From positions 5,084,001 to 5,148,000 of the forward strand of contig CP102272.1 of NCBI GenBank assembly GCA_025149125.1: a stretch of 64,000 bases of DNA, read 5' to 3'. Below the pieces are notes generated by a model. It did no database searches, was not told where the DNA came from, and was given only the letters and a program-made list of their open reading frames with translations. This DNA is from [Clostridium] asparagiforme DSM 15981. Lineage in GTDB: Bacteria > Bacillota > Clostridia > Lachnospirales > Lachnospiraceae. Made by a program: the position numbers and the translations under genes. This document shows positions 1-7,772 of this stretch, piece by piece (position 1 is the first letter of the stretch; each line of letters starts with the position of its first letter).

Positions 1-800
1 CTGATAAAGATCATCAGACGGCTGTTCTCGTTGAACTCCTCGATGTTGTAGTAGGCGTAAATGCGCAGGCCGTAGGCATTTTCCCGGAAAGCCGCAACGG
101 AATTCTTCTCCGCCCTGCCCGGCGCGCCGGTGGCCCCTTCCGTAAACCGCCCGGTGGTGTCCAGGATAATGCAGTCGTTGCGGTCGGCCAGGGTGACGGA
201 GGATTTCTCATCCTCCAGCTGCTTGACCGCGTTCAGAAGCGTGTTCCGGTACACGTCCAGAACCACATACCCGGCGATCCCTCCATCCCGCCCCTGTACC
301 GCCCGGCCCATGTTCAGGCAGATCTTCCGGCCGTTCTCCGCCCGGGTGACGCTGGGGGTAACGGCGATCCGGTCCGGATACGCGGTCATCTCGTGTAAAA
401 TTCCCCAGCCGCCGAACACCGCCGGATCGTAGAGCTTCGCGTCCCGGCCGTCCGGGTAAATGTACCGGTCGTCCGGGTCGATCACCCGGATACGCAGACG
501 GTTGTCGCGGCCCGTCTGGAGCGGGCGCACCAGCTCTCCCAGCCCCTCCCGGTCATTCTCCGCAAGGTACGCCGCAAGGGCGGGCTCCGCAGAAAGGCTG
601 TTTAAAATTTTCTCATACTCCTCCAAAAGCTCCCGCACATTTCCCGAGCTGGCCGCAGCCATGGCGCCCACCTTGTCCTGGTAGCGCTCCCGGGACATGT
701 GGAAGCTGCCGTAGGAGATGGCCGCCACACAGAGGCAGATGGGCAGAATGGTCGCAAATAAAAATGCCAAAAATAGCCGTTTAAAATAGATTCGTTTCAC
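1..800 (-). CDS. Membrane-anchored sensor protein, N-terminal part (cut by window edge)
   Basis: This frame stays open from a GTG start at 800 to the window edge, so only about 266 N-terminal residues are seen. It begins VKRIYFKRLFLAFLFATILP, a short basic stretch followed by one hydrophobic segment (about residues 8-27), then an extracellular domain with the pattern of Cache-type sensors. This layout is shared by YesM-type histidine kinases and YesN-type AraC regulators. The kinase or DNA-binding end lies outside the window, so I cannot tell which it is. A GGGAG stretch lies about 8 bases before the GTG. Its position just downstream of a complete sugar ABC operon suggests it senses the same sugar and controls that operon; this is inference. 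Confidence 0.7.
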   Translation of the reverse strand, partial: MKRIYFKRLFLAFLFATILPICLCVAAISYGSFHMSRERYQDKVGAMAAASSGNVRELLEEYEKILNSLSAEPALAAYLAENDREGLGELVRPLQTGRDNRLRIRVIDPDDRYIYPDGRDAKLYDPAVFGGWGILHEMTAYPDRIAVTPSVTRAENGRKICLNMGRAVQGRDGGIAGYVVLDVYRNTLLNAVKQLEDEKSSVTLADRNDCIILDTTGRFTEGATGAPGRAEKNSVAAFRENAYGLRIYAYYNIEEFNENSRLMIFI

Positions 801-885
801 CTGGCGCACTCCCGGCGCGGCGTCGTGCCGCGCAAATAATCTAAGATCATTGGTAATGGCTGCGGCGGGGAAAAACAGCCGCGCG

Positions 886-921
886 TTTTCTTATTGTACC
901 ATGCCGTCAACCTGCGCTCAA
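886..921 (-). promoter_or_regulatory. Probable sigma-A promoter of the partial sensor gene
   Basis: On the minus strand TTGAGC (916-921) and TACAAT (893-898) are separated by exactly 17 bases. Transcription would start near 886 and leave a leader of about 85 bases before the GTG at 800. The rest of 801-1070 holds no gene that I can see. Confidence 0.45.
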
Positions 922-1070
922 CCGGAAAGTGGAGCGGCCCCGCCTCTTAATTTCCACCACAACCGCAAAACCGCAGCCAGCGGCCGGCAGATGACCTGCC
1001 CGCCGCTGTGACGCTGTTTCCGGCCTTCCGGCCCTCAAACTACTCCTGATCCATCAAGGAAACGTATCGC

Positions 1071-1886
1071 TTATCGACAGCCTGCGGCTGCGACAATGTA
1101 TAATTCCCGCACCAGACGGATATCCTGCGCCAGCCGCTCCTCGGATACCCAGGCGTGGGGCTCGTACTCCAGCACGATTCGGGCGTCCGGCGTATATTTC
1201 CGGTACAGCGCCGCCAACGCCCTGTAATCGATCACGCCGTCGTCCAGACGGTTGTGGCAGTCCCGGACCCCGTCGTTGTTGTGGAAGTGGTAAGCGTGGA
1301 TCCGGGATCCCCAGTCCGCCAGCATAGCCTCCATATCCAGGCCGGTGAGGCGGGCGTGGCCCACGTCGATGATTCCCGCCAGATCGGGCATTTCCCGATA
1401 CAGCCCGGCGTACTCCTCATTATCGAATAGTGGCTGGTCCGAAGCCGGAAACGGCAGGTTCTCCACCACGATCTCCACGCCAAACTCCCGTCCAATGTCA
1501 AGCACGGTCCGAATATTTTCCCGGCTCACGGTCTGGGCCCGGAAACGCTCCTCCTCAGTCACGCCCTTTTGGGTGTAGTGAAATACGATGTGCCGCACCC
1601 CATATTTTGCGGCCAGGCCGCAGACCCGCCGGTAACTGTCCACCATGTGGTCGTAATCCGCCGTCCCCCTTGGGCTTGCCGCCTCCACGCCGATGTAGGG
1701 ACCGTGGAAGGTCAGGGGGCAGGTCAGGGTGGGCAGCAGCCGGTTCAGCCGTTCCCAGTAATCCTCATCGTGGGTGAAAGCGATCAGCTCCACCCCCAGC
1801 CAGTCCCGTCCCTGTCCGTCCACCCAGCGGGCGATCTCCTCCATCTGTCCGAATCCTTTGATCAGGGAACTTACAAATATTGCCAT
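1071..1886 (-). CDS. Sugar phosphate isomerase/epimerase family protein (TIM barrel)
   Basis: A 271-residue protein of the xylose-isomerase-like TIM-barrel family (AP endonuclease 2 fold). Typical features are visible: HGPYIGVEA near residue 80, the strand ending IVVENLPFP (about 140-148), IDVGHARLTG (about 172-181) and HAYHFHNNDG (about 195-204), which supply the metal-binding Glu, Asp and His residues. Members convert or epimerise sugars and sugar phosphates; the exact substrate cannot be read from sequence. GAGGAG lies just before the ATG. It is the last gene of the minus-strand sugar ABC operon, 13 bases after the ATPase gene, so it probably processes the sugar that the transporter imports. 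Confidence 0.8.
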   Translation of the reverse strand: MAIFVSSLIKGFGQMEEIARWVDGQGRDWLGVELIAFTHDEDYWERLNRLLPTLTCPLTFHGPYIGVEAASPRGTADYDHMVDSYRRVCGLAAKYGVRHIVFHYTQKGVTEEERFRAQTVSRENIRTVLDIGREFGVEIVVENLPFPASDQPLFDNEEYAGLYREMPDLAGIIDVGHARLTGLDMEAMLADWGSRIHAYHFHNNDGVRDCHNRLDDGVIDYRALAALYRKYTPDARIVLEYEPHAWVSEERLAQDIRLVRELYIVAAAGCR

Positions 1887-1899
1887 TTTATTTCTCCTC

Positions 1900-2991
1900 T
1901 CAGGACAATTCCGCCGGATACCCGATGGACATGGTGGTCTCGCCGTCGAAGAAATGCAGCTTCTCCGGCAGAATGTTCCAGTACACGTCCTCGCCCTTGG
2001 CGAACTCGTCCTCCGGCATAATGGAAATCAGCTCCTCGCCGTCGATTTCCGTGTAAAAGCCCACGCGGTTTCCATAATTTTCCACATAGTGGATATTCAC
2101 CCTGACGCTGTAGGGGCCTTTCTCCCGGCTGAACACCACGTTCTCCGGCCGGATGCCCATTTTCAGGCTGCGGCCCTCCTTCTCGTGGATCTTTTTCTGC
2201 CACATTTCCGGCAGCTCCACCCGCTGATCGCCCAGCACCAGGTCCCGTCCGTCCATTTTCACGGTCAGGATGTTCATGGACGGGGAGCCGATGAATTTGG
2301 CCACGAAAATGTTGGCGGGGCGGTGGTACACGTTGTGGGGGGTGTCCAGCATCTGCAGGTCGCCGCCGTTTAACAGGGCGATGCGCTGGCCCACGGTCAT
2401 GGCCTCGATCTGGTCGTGGGTCACGTAGATGAAGGTCTGGCCGTACATCTCATGGATGCGCACCAGCTCCTTTCTGGCCTGGCCCCGCAGCTGTGCGTCC
2501 AGGTTGGAGAGCGGCTCGTCCAACAGGAAAAAGTCCGAGCGCTTCACAATGGCTCTGGCCAGGGCCACCCGCTGGCGCTGGCCGCCGGAAAGCTCCTTGG
2601 GGTAGCGTCCCTCCAGGCCGGTCAGGTTTAAGATGTCAATGGCCTCCTTCACCCGCTGCCGGATCACGTCCTTTTTCTCCTTGTGGATGCGCAGGCCGTA
2701 GCCCACATTTTCCTCGATGGTCATGTGGGGGTACAGGGCGTAGTTCTGGAACACCATGGCGATGTCCCGGTCCCCGCTGTCCACGTCGTTGGCCAGTTTC
2801 CCATTCAGGTACAGGTTGCCGGTGGTGATGGTCTCCAGGCCGCTGATCATCCTCAGAATGGTGGATTTTCCGCAGCCGGACGGCCCTAAAAGGATCAGGC
2901 GCTCCCCCTTCTCGATGCTCAAGTTCAGATTGTTGATGATTTTCGTCTTACCGAACGATTTGCTCACATTTTCAAAACGAATGCTGTCCAT
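1900..2991 (-). CDS. Sugar ABC transporter ATP-binding protein (UgpC/MsmK family)
   Basis: A 363-residue ATPase that energises CUT1 sugar import. Walker A is GPSGCGKST (about 36-44), the Q-loop is in VFQNYALYPHM, the signature is LSGGQRQR (about 134-141), Walker B is FFLLDEPLSNLD, and the switch histidine is in YVTHDQIEAMT. The roughly 120 C-terminal residues form the MOBP/TOBE regulatory region typical of MalK and UgpC. AGGAG precedes the ATG. It sits between the second permease and the isomerase-like gene. Many Firmicutes use one shared MsmX-type ATPase for several sugar systems, so a dedicated copy in the operon is notable but not rare. Confidence 0.93.
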   Translation of the reverse strand: MDSIRFENVSKSFGKTKIINNLNLSIEKGERLILLGPSGCGKSTILRMISGLETITTGNLYLNGKLANDVDSGDRDIAMVFQNYALYPHMTIEENVGYGLRIHKEKKDVIRQRVKEAIDILNLTGLEGRYPKELSGGQRQRVALARAIVKRSDFFLLDEPLSNLDAQLRGQARKELVRIHEMYGQTFIYVTHDQIEAMTVGQRIALLNGGDLQMLDTPHNVYHRPANIFVAKFIGSPSMNILTVKMDGRDLVLGDQRVELPEMWQKKIHEKEGRSLKMGIRPENVVFSREKGPYSVRVNIHYVENYGNRVGFYTEIDGEELISIMPEDEFAKGEDVYWNILPEKLHFFDGETTMSIGYPAELS

Positions 2992-3006
2992 AGCGCTTCA
3001 CTCCTT

Positions 3007-3831
3007 CTATCCTTTGATTCCCGACTGTGCGAATGTGTTGATGATGTATTTCTGGCATACGGAATAGATGCCAAGGGGCAGCAGCATGGTCAGAACGGAA
3101 ATAGCCATTGCCACCGGGATATCCGTGCCGCCCTCCGCGCTGACGAACATCTGCAGCGCCAGGGACAGGGTGTAGTTCTCCGTGGACTTTAAGATCAGGG
3201 ACGGCCACACGTACTCGTTCCAGGAATTGATGAAGAAAATGATTCCGATGGAAAGAATGGCCGGTTTCACCATCGGCACCACGATGGTCCGCAGGATATT
3301 TGTGTGGCTGGCCTTCTCCAGCTTTGCCACCTCCACCAGGGACTTGGGAATTCCCCTCATGTGCTGGCGCAGCAGGAAAATGCCGGTGGCGTCCGCCAGC
3401 TGGGGCAGGGCCACGCCCAGGATGTTGTCCCTGAGGCCGATTTTGGAGATCGTGATAAAGTTGGGGATCATGGTCACGGTGAAGGGGATGAAAATGGTGC
3501 TCACCAGGATAAAATACATAAAATTTTTCCCCTTGTATTCAAAAAATACAAAGCTGTAGGCCGCCAATACTCCGGTAATCAGCTTGAAGGCCGTCACGAT
3601 GGAGGCGATGATGAAGGTGTTGGCCGTGATCTTCACAAAGGGAATCTTCTGAAGCACGTTGGCGTAGGCCGCGGTGGTGAACTCCTTCGGGATCAGGGAC
3701 GAGCTGTTAAATGCCTCGTTCAACGTCTTAAAGGACGTGGACAGGGCGAAAAATATGGGGTAAAGGGACAAAAACACGATGAGGATCAGCACCGCGTGCC
3801 AGATCATTTCCGTTCTCCGCTCAGTTTTCAT
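3007..3831 (-). CDS. Carbohydrate ABC transporter permease, UgpE/MalG type
   Basis: A 274-residue inner-membrane permease with six predicted membrane segments. The EAA loop that contacts the ATPase is seen around ELAKLEKASHT-like residues (VEVAKLEKASHTNILRTIVV). I chose the ATG at 3831, giving MKTERRTEMIW, because AAGGGAG lies 6-7 bases upstream. A longer reading from 3852 would overlap the preceding gene more and lacks a site. The start overlaps the stop of the first permease by 11 bases, which suggests translational coupling. Together with its partner it forms the channel of a CUT1 sugar importer. Confidence 0.9.
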   Translation of the reverse strand: MKTERRTEMIWHAVLILIVFLSLYPIFFALSTSFKTLNEAFNSSSLIPKEFTTAAYANVLQKIPFVKITANTFIIASIVTAFKLITGVLAAYSFVFFEYKGKNFMYFILVSTIFIPFTVTMIPNFITISKIGLRDNILGVALPQLADATGIFLLRQHMRGIPKSLVEVAKLEKASHTNILRTIVVPMVKPAILSIGIIFFINSWNEYVWPSLILKSTENYTLSLALQMFVSAEGGTDIPVAMAISVLTMLLPLGIYSVCQKYIINTFAQSGIKG

Positions 3832-4723
3832 AGTAGACTCCCTTCTCCACATATTTAAATTCCAGGTACAGCAGGATCAGGAAAATCACCATGGTCAGAA
3901 TGGAGAGGGCCGAAGCCTTTCCCGTATTGTAGAAGGTGAACGCCTCCTGATACACCCCATAAATGATGTTGGAGCTGGCGTTGTTGGGTCCGCCCTGGGT
4001 CAGCACCTTGATGGGCGTGAACACGTACTGCATGCCCTGGACAATGCTGATGATCAGCACGTAGATGGCCGTGGACGAGGTCAGGGGCATCACGATTCCG
4101 GTGAAGATTTTGGTGTGACCGGTCTTTTCCAGCTTTGCCGCCTCAATCAGCTCGTCGGAGACGCTGCTCATGCCCGAGAGCAGCACCAGGAAATTGTAGC
4201 CAAAGCTTTTGAGCACGGCCACCAGGGCGATGACGAAGATCACCAGGCCCTTGGTCTTGGACCAGGTTGGCATTGTAATTCCAAATTTTCCCAAAATCCC
4301 GCTGACCGGCCCGGAGATGGGGTTGAAAATCCACTGGAGCACGATTGCGCCCACCACCAGGGAGATCAGGCTGGGGATAAACAGCAGGGTCTTGTAGATG
4401 CTCTTGCCCTTTTTCATCACAAAGGTGTTCACATAGGACAGGATATAGGGGATTGCGAAAATCAGAATCACCAGAATGGCGATGTAAAACAGGGTGTTTG
4501 CCACGATCTGGATGGTCACCTCGTCCTGGACGATGCTGACGTAGTTTTTAAAGCCCACGAACTTCTTGGTGGGAGCCACCATGTTCCACTTTAAAAAGCT
4601 CAAATACACGGTGTAGGCCAGGGGCCAGAACATGAACACCACGAACGCAAAGGTCGCCGGAAACAGGAACAGCCATGCGATGATGTGGTCCCGCTTCCTG
4701 CGGTTCAACCGTTTTCCCTCCAT
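3821..4723 (-). CDS. Carbohydrate ABC transporter permease, UgpA/MalF type
   Basis: A 300-residue permease with about six membrane segments starting near residue 14 and the EAA loop LIEAAKLEKTGHTKIFTGIV in the second half. GGAGAAAG lies about 8 bases before the ATG. It pairs with the next gene to form the translocation pore of the sugar importer. It follows the lipoprotein gene across a 72-base gap that contains a strong stem-loop at 4751-4775. Substrate specificity cannot be assigned from the permeases alone. Confidence 0.9.
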   Translation of the reverse strand: MEGKRLNRRKRDHIIAWLFLFPATFAFVVFMFWPLAYTVYLSFLKWNMVAPTKKFVGFKNYVSIVQDEVTIQIVANTLFYIAILVILIFAIPYILSYVNTFVMKKGKSIYKTLLFIPSLISLVVGAIVLQWIFNPISGPVSGILGKFGITMPTWSKTKGLVIFVIALVAVLKSFGYNFLVLLSGMSSVSDELIEAAKLEKTGHTKIFTGIVMPLTSSTAIYVLIISIVQGMQYVFTPIKVLTQGGPNNASSNIIYGVYQEAFTFYNTGKASALSILTMVIFLILLYLEFKYVEKGVYYEN

Positions 4724-4750
4724 AGGGTCTTTCTCCTCTCTTTGCCGGAA

Positions 4751-4775
4751 GAGGGAAGACCCGCTGTCTTCCCTC
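4751..4775 (-). other. Intercistronic stem-loop between binding-protein and permease genes
   Basis: A perfect 10-bp stem GAGGGAAGAC/GTCTTCCCTC with a 5-base loop lies in the 72-base gap. There is no T tract behind it. Such hairpins often protect the upstream mRNA segment from decay or cause partial termination, so that the binding protein is made in excess over the permeases; that role is inferred. Confidence 0.5.
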
Positions 4776-4795
4776 CTCCCGTTTTATGGTATGTC

Positions 4796-6127
4796 TTACT
4801 GCTCTTCCAGCATTTTGTTCAGAGCGTCCTGAGCGGATTTGAGCGCCGTCTCCGGGGTCTCGGTGCCGTCCAGAATCTTGTCTCTGGTGTCGGCGAACAT
4901 CTGCTCCGCCTGGGTTCCCATGTCGCCGGGATAAGCGGCCCAGGGCTGTAAATACTGCATTTCCTCAAAGGCCACACCCAGAAGCACGTCGTCCTTGATG
5001 TGGGCCTGCAGGCCGTTGGGATCCTCCGCCACGTCCTGTCTGGGCGGCAGATAGCCGGTGTTTAAAGTCCACTTGGAAAGCCACTCCGGCTGCATGATGA
5101 ACATTAAGAACTCCATTGCCGCTTTCTGCTCCTCGGGCGTCTGGGCGGTAATCGGAATAAAGTTTCCGCCGGTGGGCAGGCGTTTCTCCTTGCCCTCAAA
5201 ACCCGGGAACTCAGCGCCCTTGACGTCGAACTGGGCGGCCTGGGTGATGGTGCCGATCTTGGCGCTGGAAACGCAGGCGATGCCCACCTTGCCGTTACAG
5301 AAAGCCTGGATGCCCTCGTCGGCGGTGATATGTAATCCGCTCTTGTCCGTCAGCACCATGTCGGCCAGAATCTGGTATGCCTCGATGCCCTCGGGGGTAG
5401 CGAATGCCGCCTTGCCGTCCTGGAGCATGTTGGCGCCGTTGCTCTCTAAAAGTCCCTGAACCGCCCAGTTGTCGGCGTACTCCTGCATGTAGAAGCCGTA
5501 CTCGCCGGTCTTGTCCGTGATCTGCTTGGCGTACTCGCGGATGTCGTCCCAGGTCTCCGGTCCCTTGGCCGGGTCCAGGCCCGCCTTCTCAAACAGCTCC
5601 GGGTTGTAGCAGATGATGGGAGCGCTGATGCAGAAGGGCATTCCGATCTGCTTTCCGTCCACCTGGGCCAGGCTCATCACGTTGTCCAGGAAGGTGTTCT
5701 TCAAGTAGTCCTTGTCCTCGGGCAGATACTGGTCCAGCACGTCCTGGGGACTGACGTAGTTGAAGTTTGCCGCGAAATATTTGATGTAGTTGTAGCCGAT
5801 CATACACAGGGACGGGGGATTTCCGGCCGCCACCTCAGCCTGTAAGTTCTGCATCAGGCCCGGGTACATGTCGGGATTGTAGACCTCTTTCACCACGATA
5901 TCCGGATGGGTCTTGTTGAACTCCTCCACCATCTCCTTGATCACCGGAGCTCCGAAGTTCTCAGAGTACACATGCCAGAAGGTGATCTCCACCGGCTCGC
6001 TTGCCGCCTCGGTCTGGGCCTCGCTGCCCGCGGGAGCGCTCTCCTTGCCGCCGCAGCCGGTCAGAGCCGTGGCCGTCATCGCCGCCGCCAGTCCCGCGGC
6101 CGCCAGCTTTTTCCATATCTTTCTCAT
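4796..6127 (-). CDS. Extracellular solute-binding lipoprotein of sugar ABC transporter
   Basis: A 443-residue family 1 solute-binding protein. The start MRKIWKKLAAAG at 6127 is preferred over the ATG two codons upstream, because AAAGGAGG lies 6 bases from 6127 and abuts the earlier ATG. The signal peptide ends in a lipobox LTGCGG (Cys about residue 24), so the mature protein should be lipid-anchored outside the membrane. It contains ITFWHVYSENFG and several aromatic residues in the pocket region, as usual for oligosaccharide or glycerol-phosphate binders. It is the first gene of the operon binding protein-permease-permease-ATPase-isomerase. Confidence 0.92.
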   Translation of the reverse strand: MRKIWKKLAAAGLAAAMTATALTGCGGKESAPAGSEAQTEAASEPVEITFWHVYSENFGAPVIKEMVEEFNKTHPDIVVKEVYNPDMYPGLMQNLQAEVAAGNPPSLCMIGYNYIKYFAANFNYVSPQDVLDQYLPEDKDYLKNTFLDNVMSLAQVDGKQIGMPFCISAPIICYNPELFEKAGLDPAKGPETWDDIREYAKQITDKTGEYGFYMQEYADNWAVQGLLESNGANMLQDGKAAFATPEGIEAYQILADMVLTDKSGLHITADEGIQAFCNGKVGIACVSSAKIGTITQAAQFDVKGAEFPGFEGKEKRLPTGGNFIPITAQTPEEQKAAMEFLMFIMQPEWLSKWTLNTGYLPPRQDVAEDPNGLQAHIKDDVLLGVAFEEMQYLQPWAAYPGDMGTQAEQMFADTRDKILDGTETPETALKSAQDALNKMLEEQ

Positions 6128-6166
6128 AAACATCCTCCTTTGATTTTGTTGGTTCTGTTTGCGTCA

Positions 6167-6202
6167 TAAACCTATCATACAACACGGCCGCGGCCTTGAC
6201 CA
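6167..6202 (-). promoter_or_regulatory. Probable promoter of the sugar ABC operon
   Basis: On the minus strand TGGTCA (6197-6202) and TATGAT (6174-6179) are 17 bases apart, giving a start near 6167 and a 5' leader of about 40 bases. The -35 box matches consensus poorly, as expected for an activated promoter. The rest of the gap 6128-6473 is AT-rich and holds a second promoter facing the other way, but no gene. Confidence 0.45.
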
Positions 6203-6391
6203 TGCGGTAATCCGGCACTTTTGTGTGGAATTTAGCACATTTTTTGCATATAATCGCTAATTTTACATTGGGTTTGGTTGGATTTTACATGAATTTTACT
6301 AATTTTTTAACGAAGTTAGGAACGCGCGCAGGCTATTGCCGGATCGAATGAACCGCTGAAAATTATTGTGTCGAGAATCTTGAAACTATGC

Positions 6392-6420
6392 TTGTAGAAT
6401 AGACCGCAGACCGGTATAAT
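6392..6420 (+). promoter_or_regulatory. Promoter of the toxin-antitoxin pair
   Basis: TTGTAG (6392-6397) and a perfect TATAAT (6415-6420) are spaced by 17 bases. They lie about 54 bases before the antitoxin start codon. Confidence 0.6.
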
Positions 6421-6473
6421 AAAATATGAGACAATATCCAGCAGAAGCCGCTTATTAAAAATGAGGTAATGAT

Positions 6474-6635
6474 ATGGCATTAACAGCAAAACAGGAATAT
6501 GAAGCAGAAAAAGATTTTGAAAGTATCAAGGTCAGAAGAATGCTCTTACAGGCAATCAGCCAGGCAAATGAAGGAAGAACAAAAGATTTAAACGAAGTAT
6601 GTGAACGATTGGAGAAAAAATATAGTAATGCATAA
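6474..6635 (+). CDS. Small antitoxin-like protein of a RelE/ParE-type module
   Basis: A 53-residue charged protein (MALTAKQEYEAEKDFESIKV, ending KKYSNA). It is predicted to be mostly helical with a Lys/Glu-rich middle. Its function is inferred from context: it directly precedes and overlaps by 8 bases a RelE/ParE-like toxin gene, the usual arrangement of type II antitoxins. A GAGGTAATGAT stretch sits just before the ATG. It has no long DNA-binding domain of the usual Phd or RHH length, so it may be a shortened member. Base composition is clearly more AT-rich than the flanking genes, which suggests horizontal gain. Confidence 0.6.
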   Translation: MALTAKQEYEAEKDFESIKVRRMLLQAISQANEGRTKDLNEVCERLEKKYSNA

Positions 6636-6960
6636 GTATCATATAAAAATCACAGAATACGCAGAGCAAGATTTGGAAGATATTGGTAACTATGTTGCCT
6701 TCACTCTAAAAAATCCTGCTTCTGCAATTTGTTTAATCCATGATCTAAAAAATAAGATGAATTCACTCAGGCAAATGCCGCAAAAACATGCACTGGATGA
6801 GGACAGTATTCTGGCCACGCCGGGCGTCAGAAAATGTCATCATAAGAATTATAAAATCTATTATATCGTATCTCCGCCTTTAGACAGCGTCATTATCCTT
6901 CGGGTCTTACATATGCATGTGGACAGCAAATCTAAAATCTATCGCACATTCGGAATCTGA
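6628..6960 (+). CDS. RelE/ParE-family toxin
   Basis: A 110-residue protein starting MHKYHIKITEYAEQDLEDIG, the typical first strand and helix of the ParE/RelE plasmid-stabilisation fold, with KCHHKNYKIYYIV (about 70-82) and VIILRVLHMHVD (about 90-101) as the central and last strands. Toxins of this fold either cleave mRNA at the ribosome or poison gyrase; which applies here is unknown. I chose the ATG at 6628, inside the end of the antitoxin gene, rather than an upstream GTG, because of the coupled overlap and the family start. The AT-rich composition matches the antitoxin gene and differs from its neighbours. Confidence 0.85.
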   Translation: MHKYHIKITEYAEQDLEDIGNYVAFTLKNPASAICLIHDLKNKMNSLRQMPQKHALDEDSILATPGVRKCHHKNYKIYYIVSPPLDSVIILRVLHMHVDSKSKIYRTFGI

Positions 6961-6975
6961 ATCACTCACTTATCC

Positions 6976-7272
6976 TCACCCAAAATACCGCAACAACACC
7001 ATCGTACGGTCCAACTCCTGCCCGCGCCCCTCAGAGAACCGCTCCAGGTCATTTTGCAGGCCGTCCACATACTCCATCAGACCCGTGCGCAGGTTGAGGA
7101 TGCCTAAGAACACGGATACGGTCAGCGCCCCGCGGTTCTGTCCGGACAGGCGGTTGTTGGTCTCCGCCAGGATACGGGACGAACTGTAGCCCAGCTTGGC
7201 ATAATTCTTGATGTGGGTCATGGCGATCACGCCCCATACTCCAGCGCCTGTTCGGGCTCTCCGAAGCTGCAA
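6976..7272 (-). pseudogene. Remnant of a PP2C/SpoIIE-type serine phosphatase
   Basis: The 98-residue open frame matches two separated pieces of RsbU/SpoIIE-type phosphatases. The stretch MTHIKNYAKLGYSSSRILAE through FLGILNLRTGLMEYVDG corresponds to the centre of the domain. NDLERFSEGRGQELDRTMVL corresponds to its extreme C-terminus (family pattern DxxxFxxGxxQxDDxTML). About 70 residues between them are missing, including the second metal-binding region. The start region is also degraded, with no good initiation site. It lies 57 bases after the tail-tube gene on the same strand. The reading as a decayed gene is by eye from family knowledge. Confidence 0.6.
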
Positions 7273-7329
7273 ATCCTTTGACCCGAGGAGATCGTTTCCA
7301 GCTCATCCGCGCTTCCCAAGACGGGTCCA

Positions 7330-7752
7330 TTATAATACTCTTGTCATCCCCTCGTGGGCAATCTCCAGTGTCTCGATCGCCACCTCCGAGGAGGTCGCAT
7401 TTAAATCAGGCGCCGTGTATTTGGCAGGCCACGCATTGATCACCTGCCAGGATGCCTCCGGGGGTTCCTCCTCATCCAGCAGCGTAATGGTAATGGTCTT
7501 TCTCTGAATCGCCCCGTTGACGCCCTCCGCAATCCACTCGTAGAACACCATAGAATCCGCCAGGCCCTGTTTCAAGATAATATTGCCGTATTTTTTCAGA
7601 CCCGGAATCTTCATCGGCGTCTGAACCATATCGCCCGCCCGATACTCCATCACATCGACCGAGGCGTTAAACCCGGTCACCTCGGAAAAACCTCCCCCTC
7701 CCAGGCCATCTATCTCAACCTTATATCTAAAACGTCCATGTGGATACGCCAT
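7330..7752 (-). CDS. Contractile tail tube protein (gp19/Afp1-like)
   Basis: A 140-residue protein of the T4 gp19-type tail tube family found in contractile phage tails and extracellular contractile injection systems. Marks seen are FRYKVEIDGLGGGGFSEVTG at the N-terminus, the KIPGLKKYGNIILKQG segment (about 48-63), FYEWIAEG (about 71-78) and the C-terminal SSEVAIETLEIAHEGM. It would stack as hexameric rings forming the inner tube. AAGGAG precedes the ATG. It follows the sheath gene by 20 bases, the standard sheath-tube order, but no baseplate, spike, ATPase or terminator-cap gene is found nearby. Confidence 0.9.
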   Translation of the reverse strand: MAYPHGRFRYKVEIDGLGGGGFSEVTGFNASVDVMEYRAGDMVQTPMKIPGLKKYGNIILKQGLADSMVFYEWIAEGVNGAIQRKTITITLLDEEEPPEASWQVINAWPAKYTAPDLNATSSEVAIETLEIAHEGMTRVL

Positions 7753-7772
7753 TTATCGTTCACTCCTTCCTT

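Noticed and set aside
6340..6365. Possible catabolite (cre) site near TGAACCGCTGAAAA
   Set aside because: Too many mismatches to the consensus, and the site lies far upstream of the predicted sugar-operon promoter.
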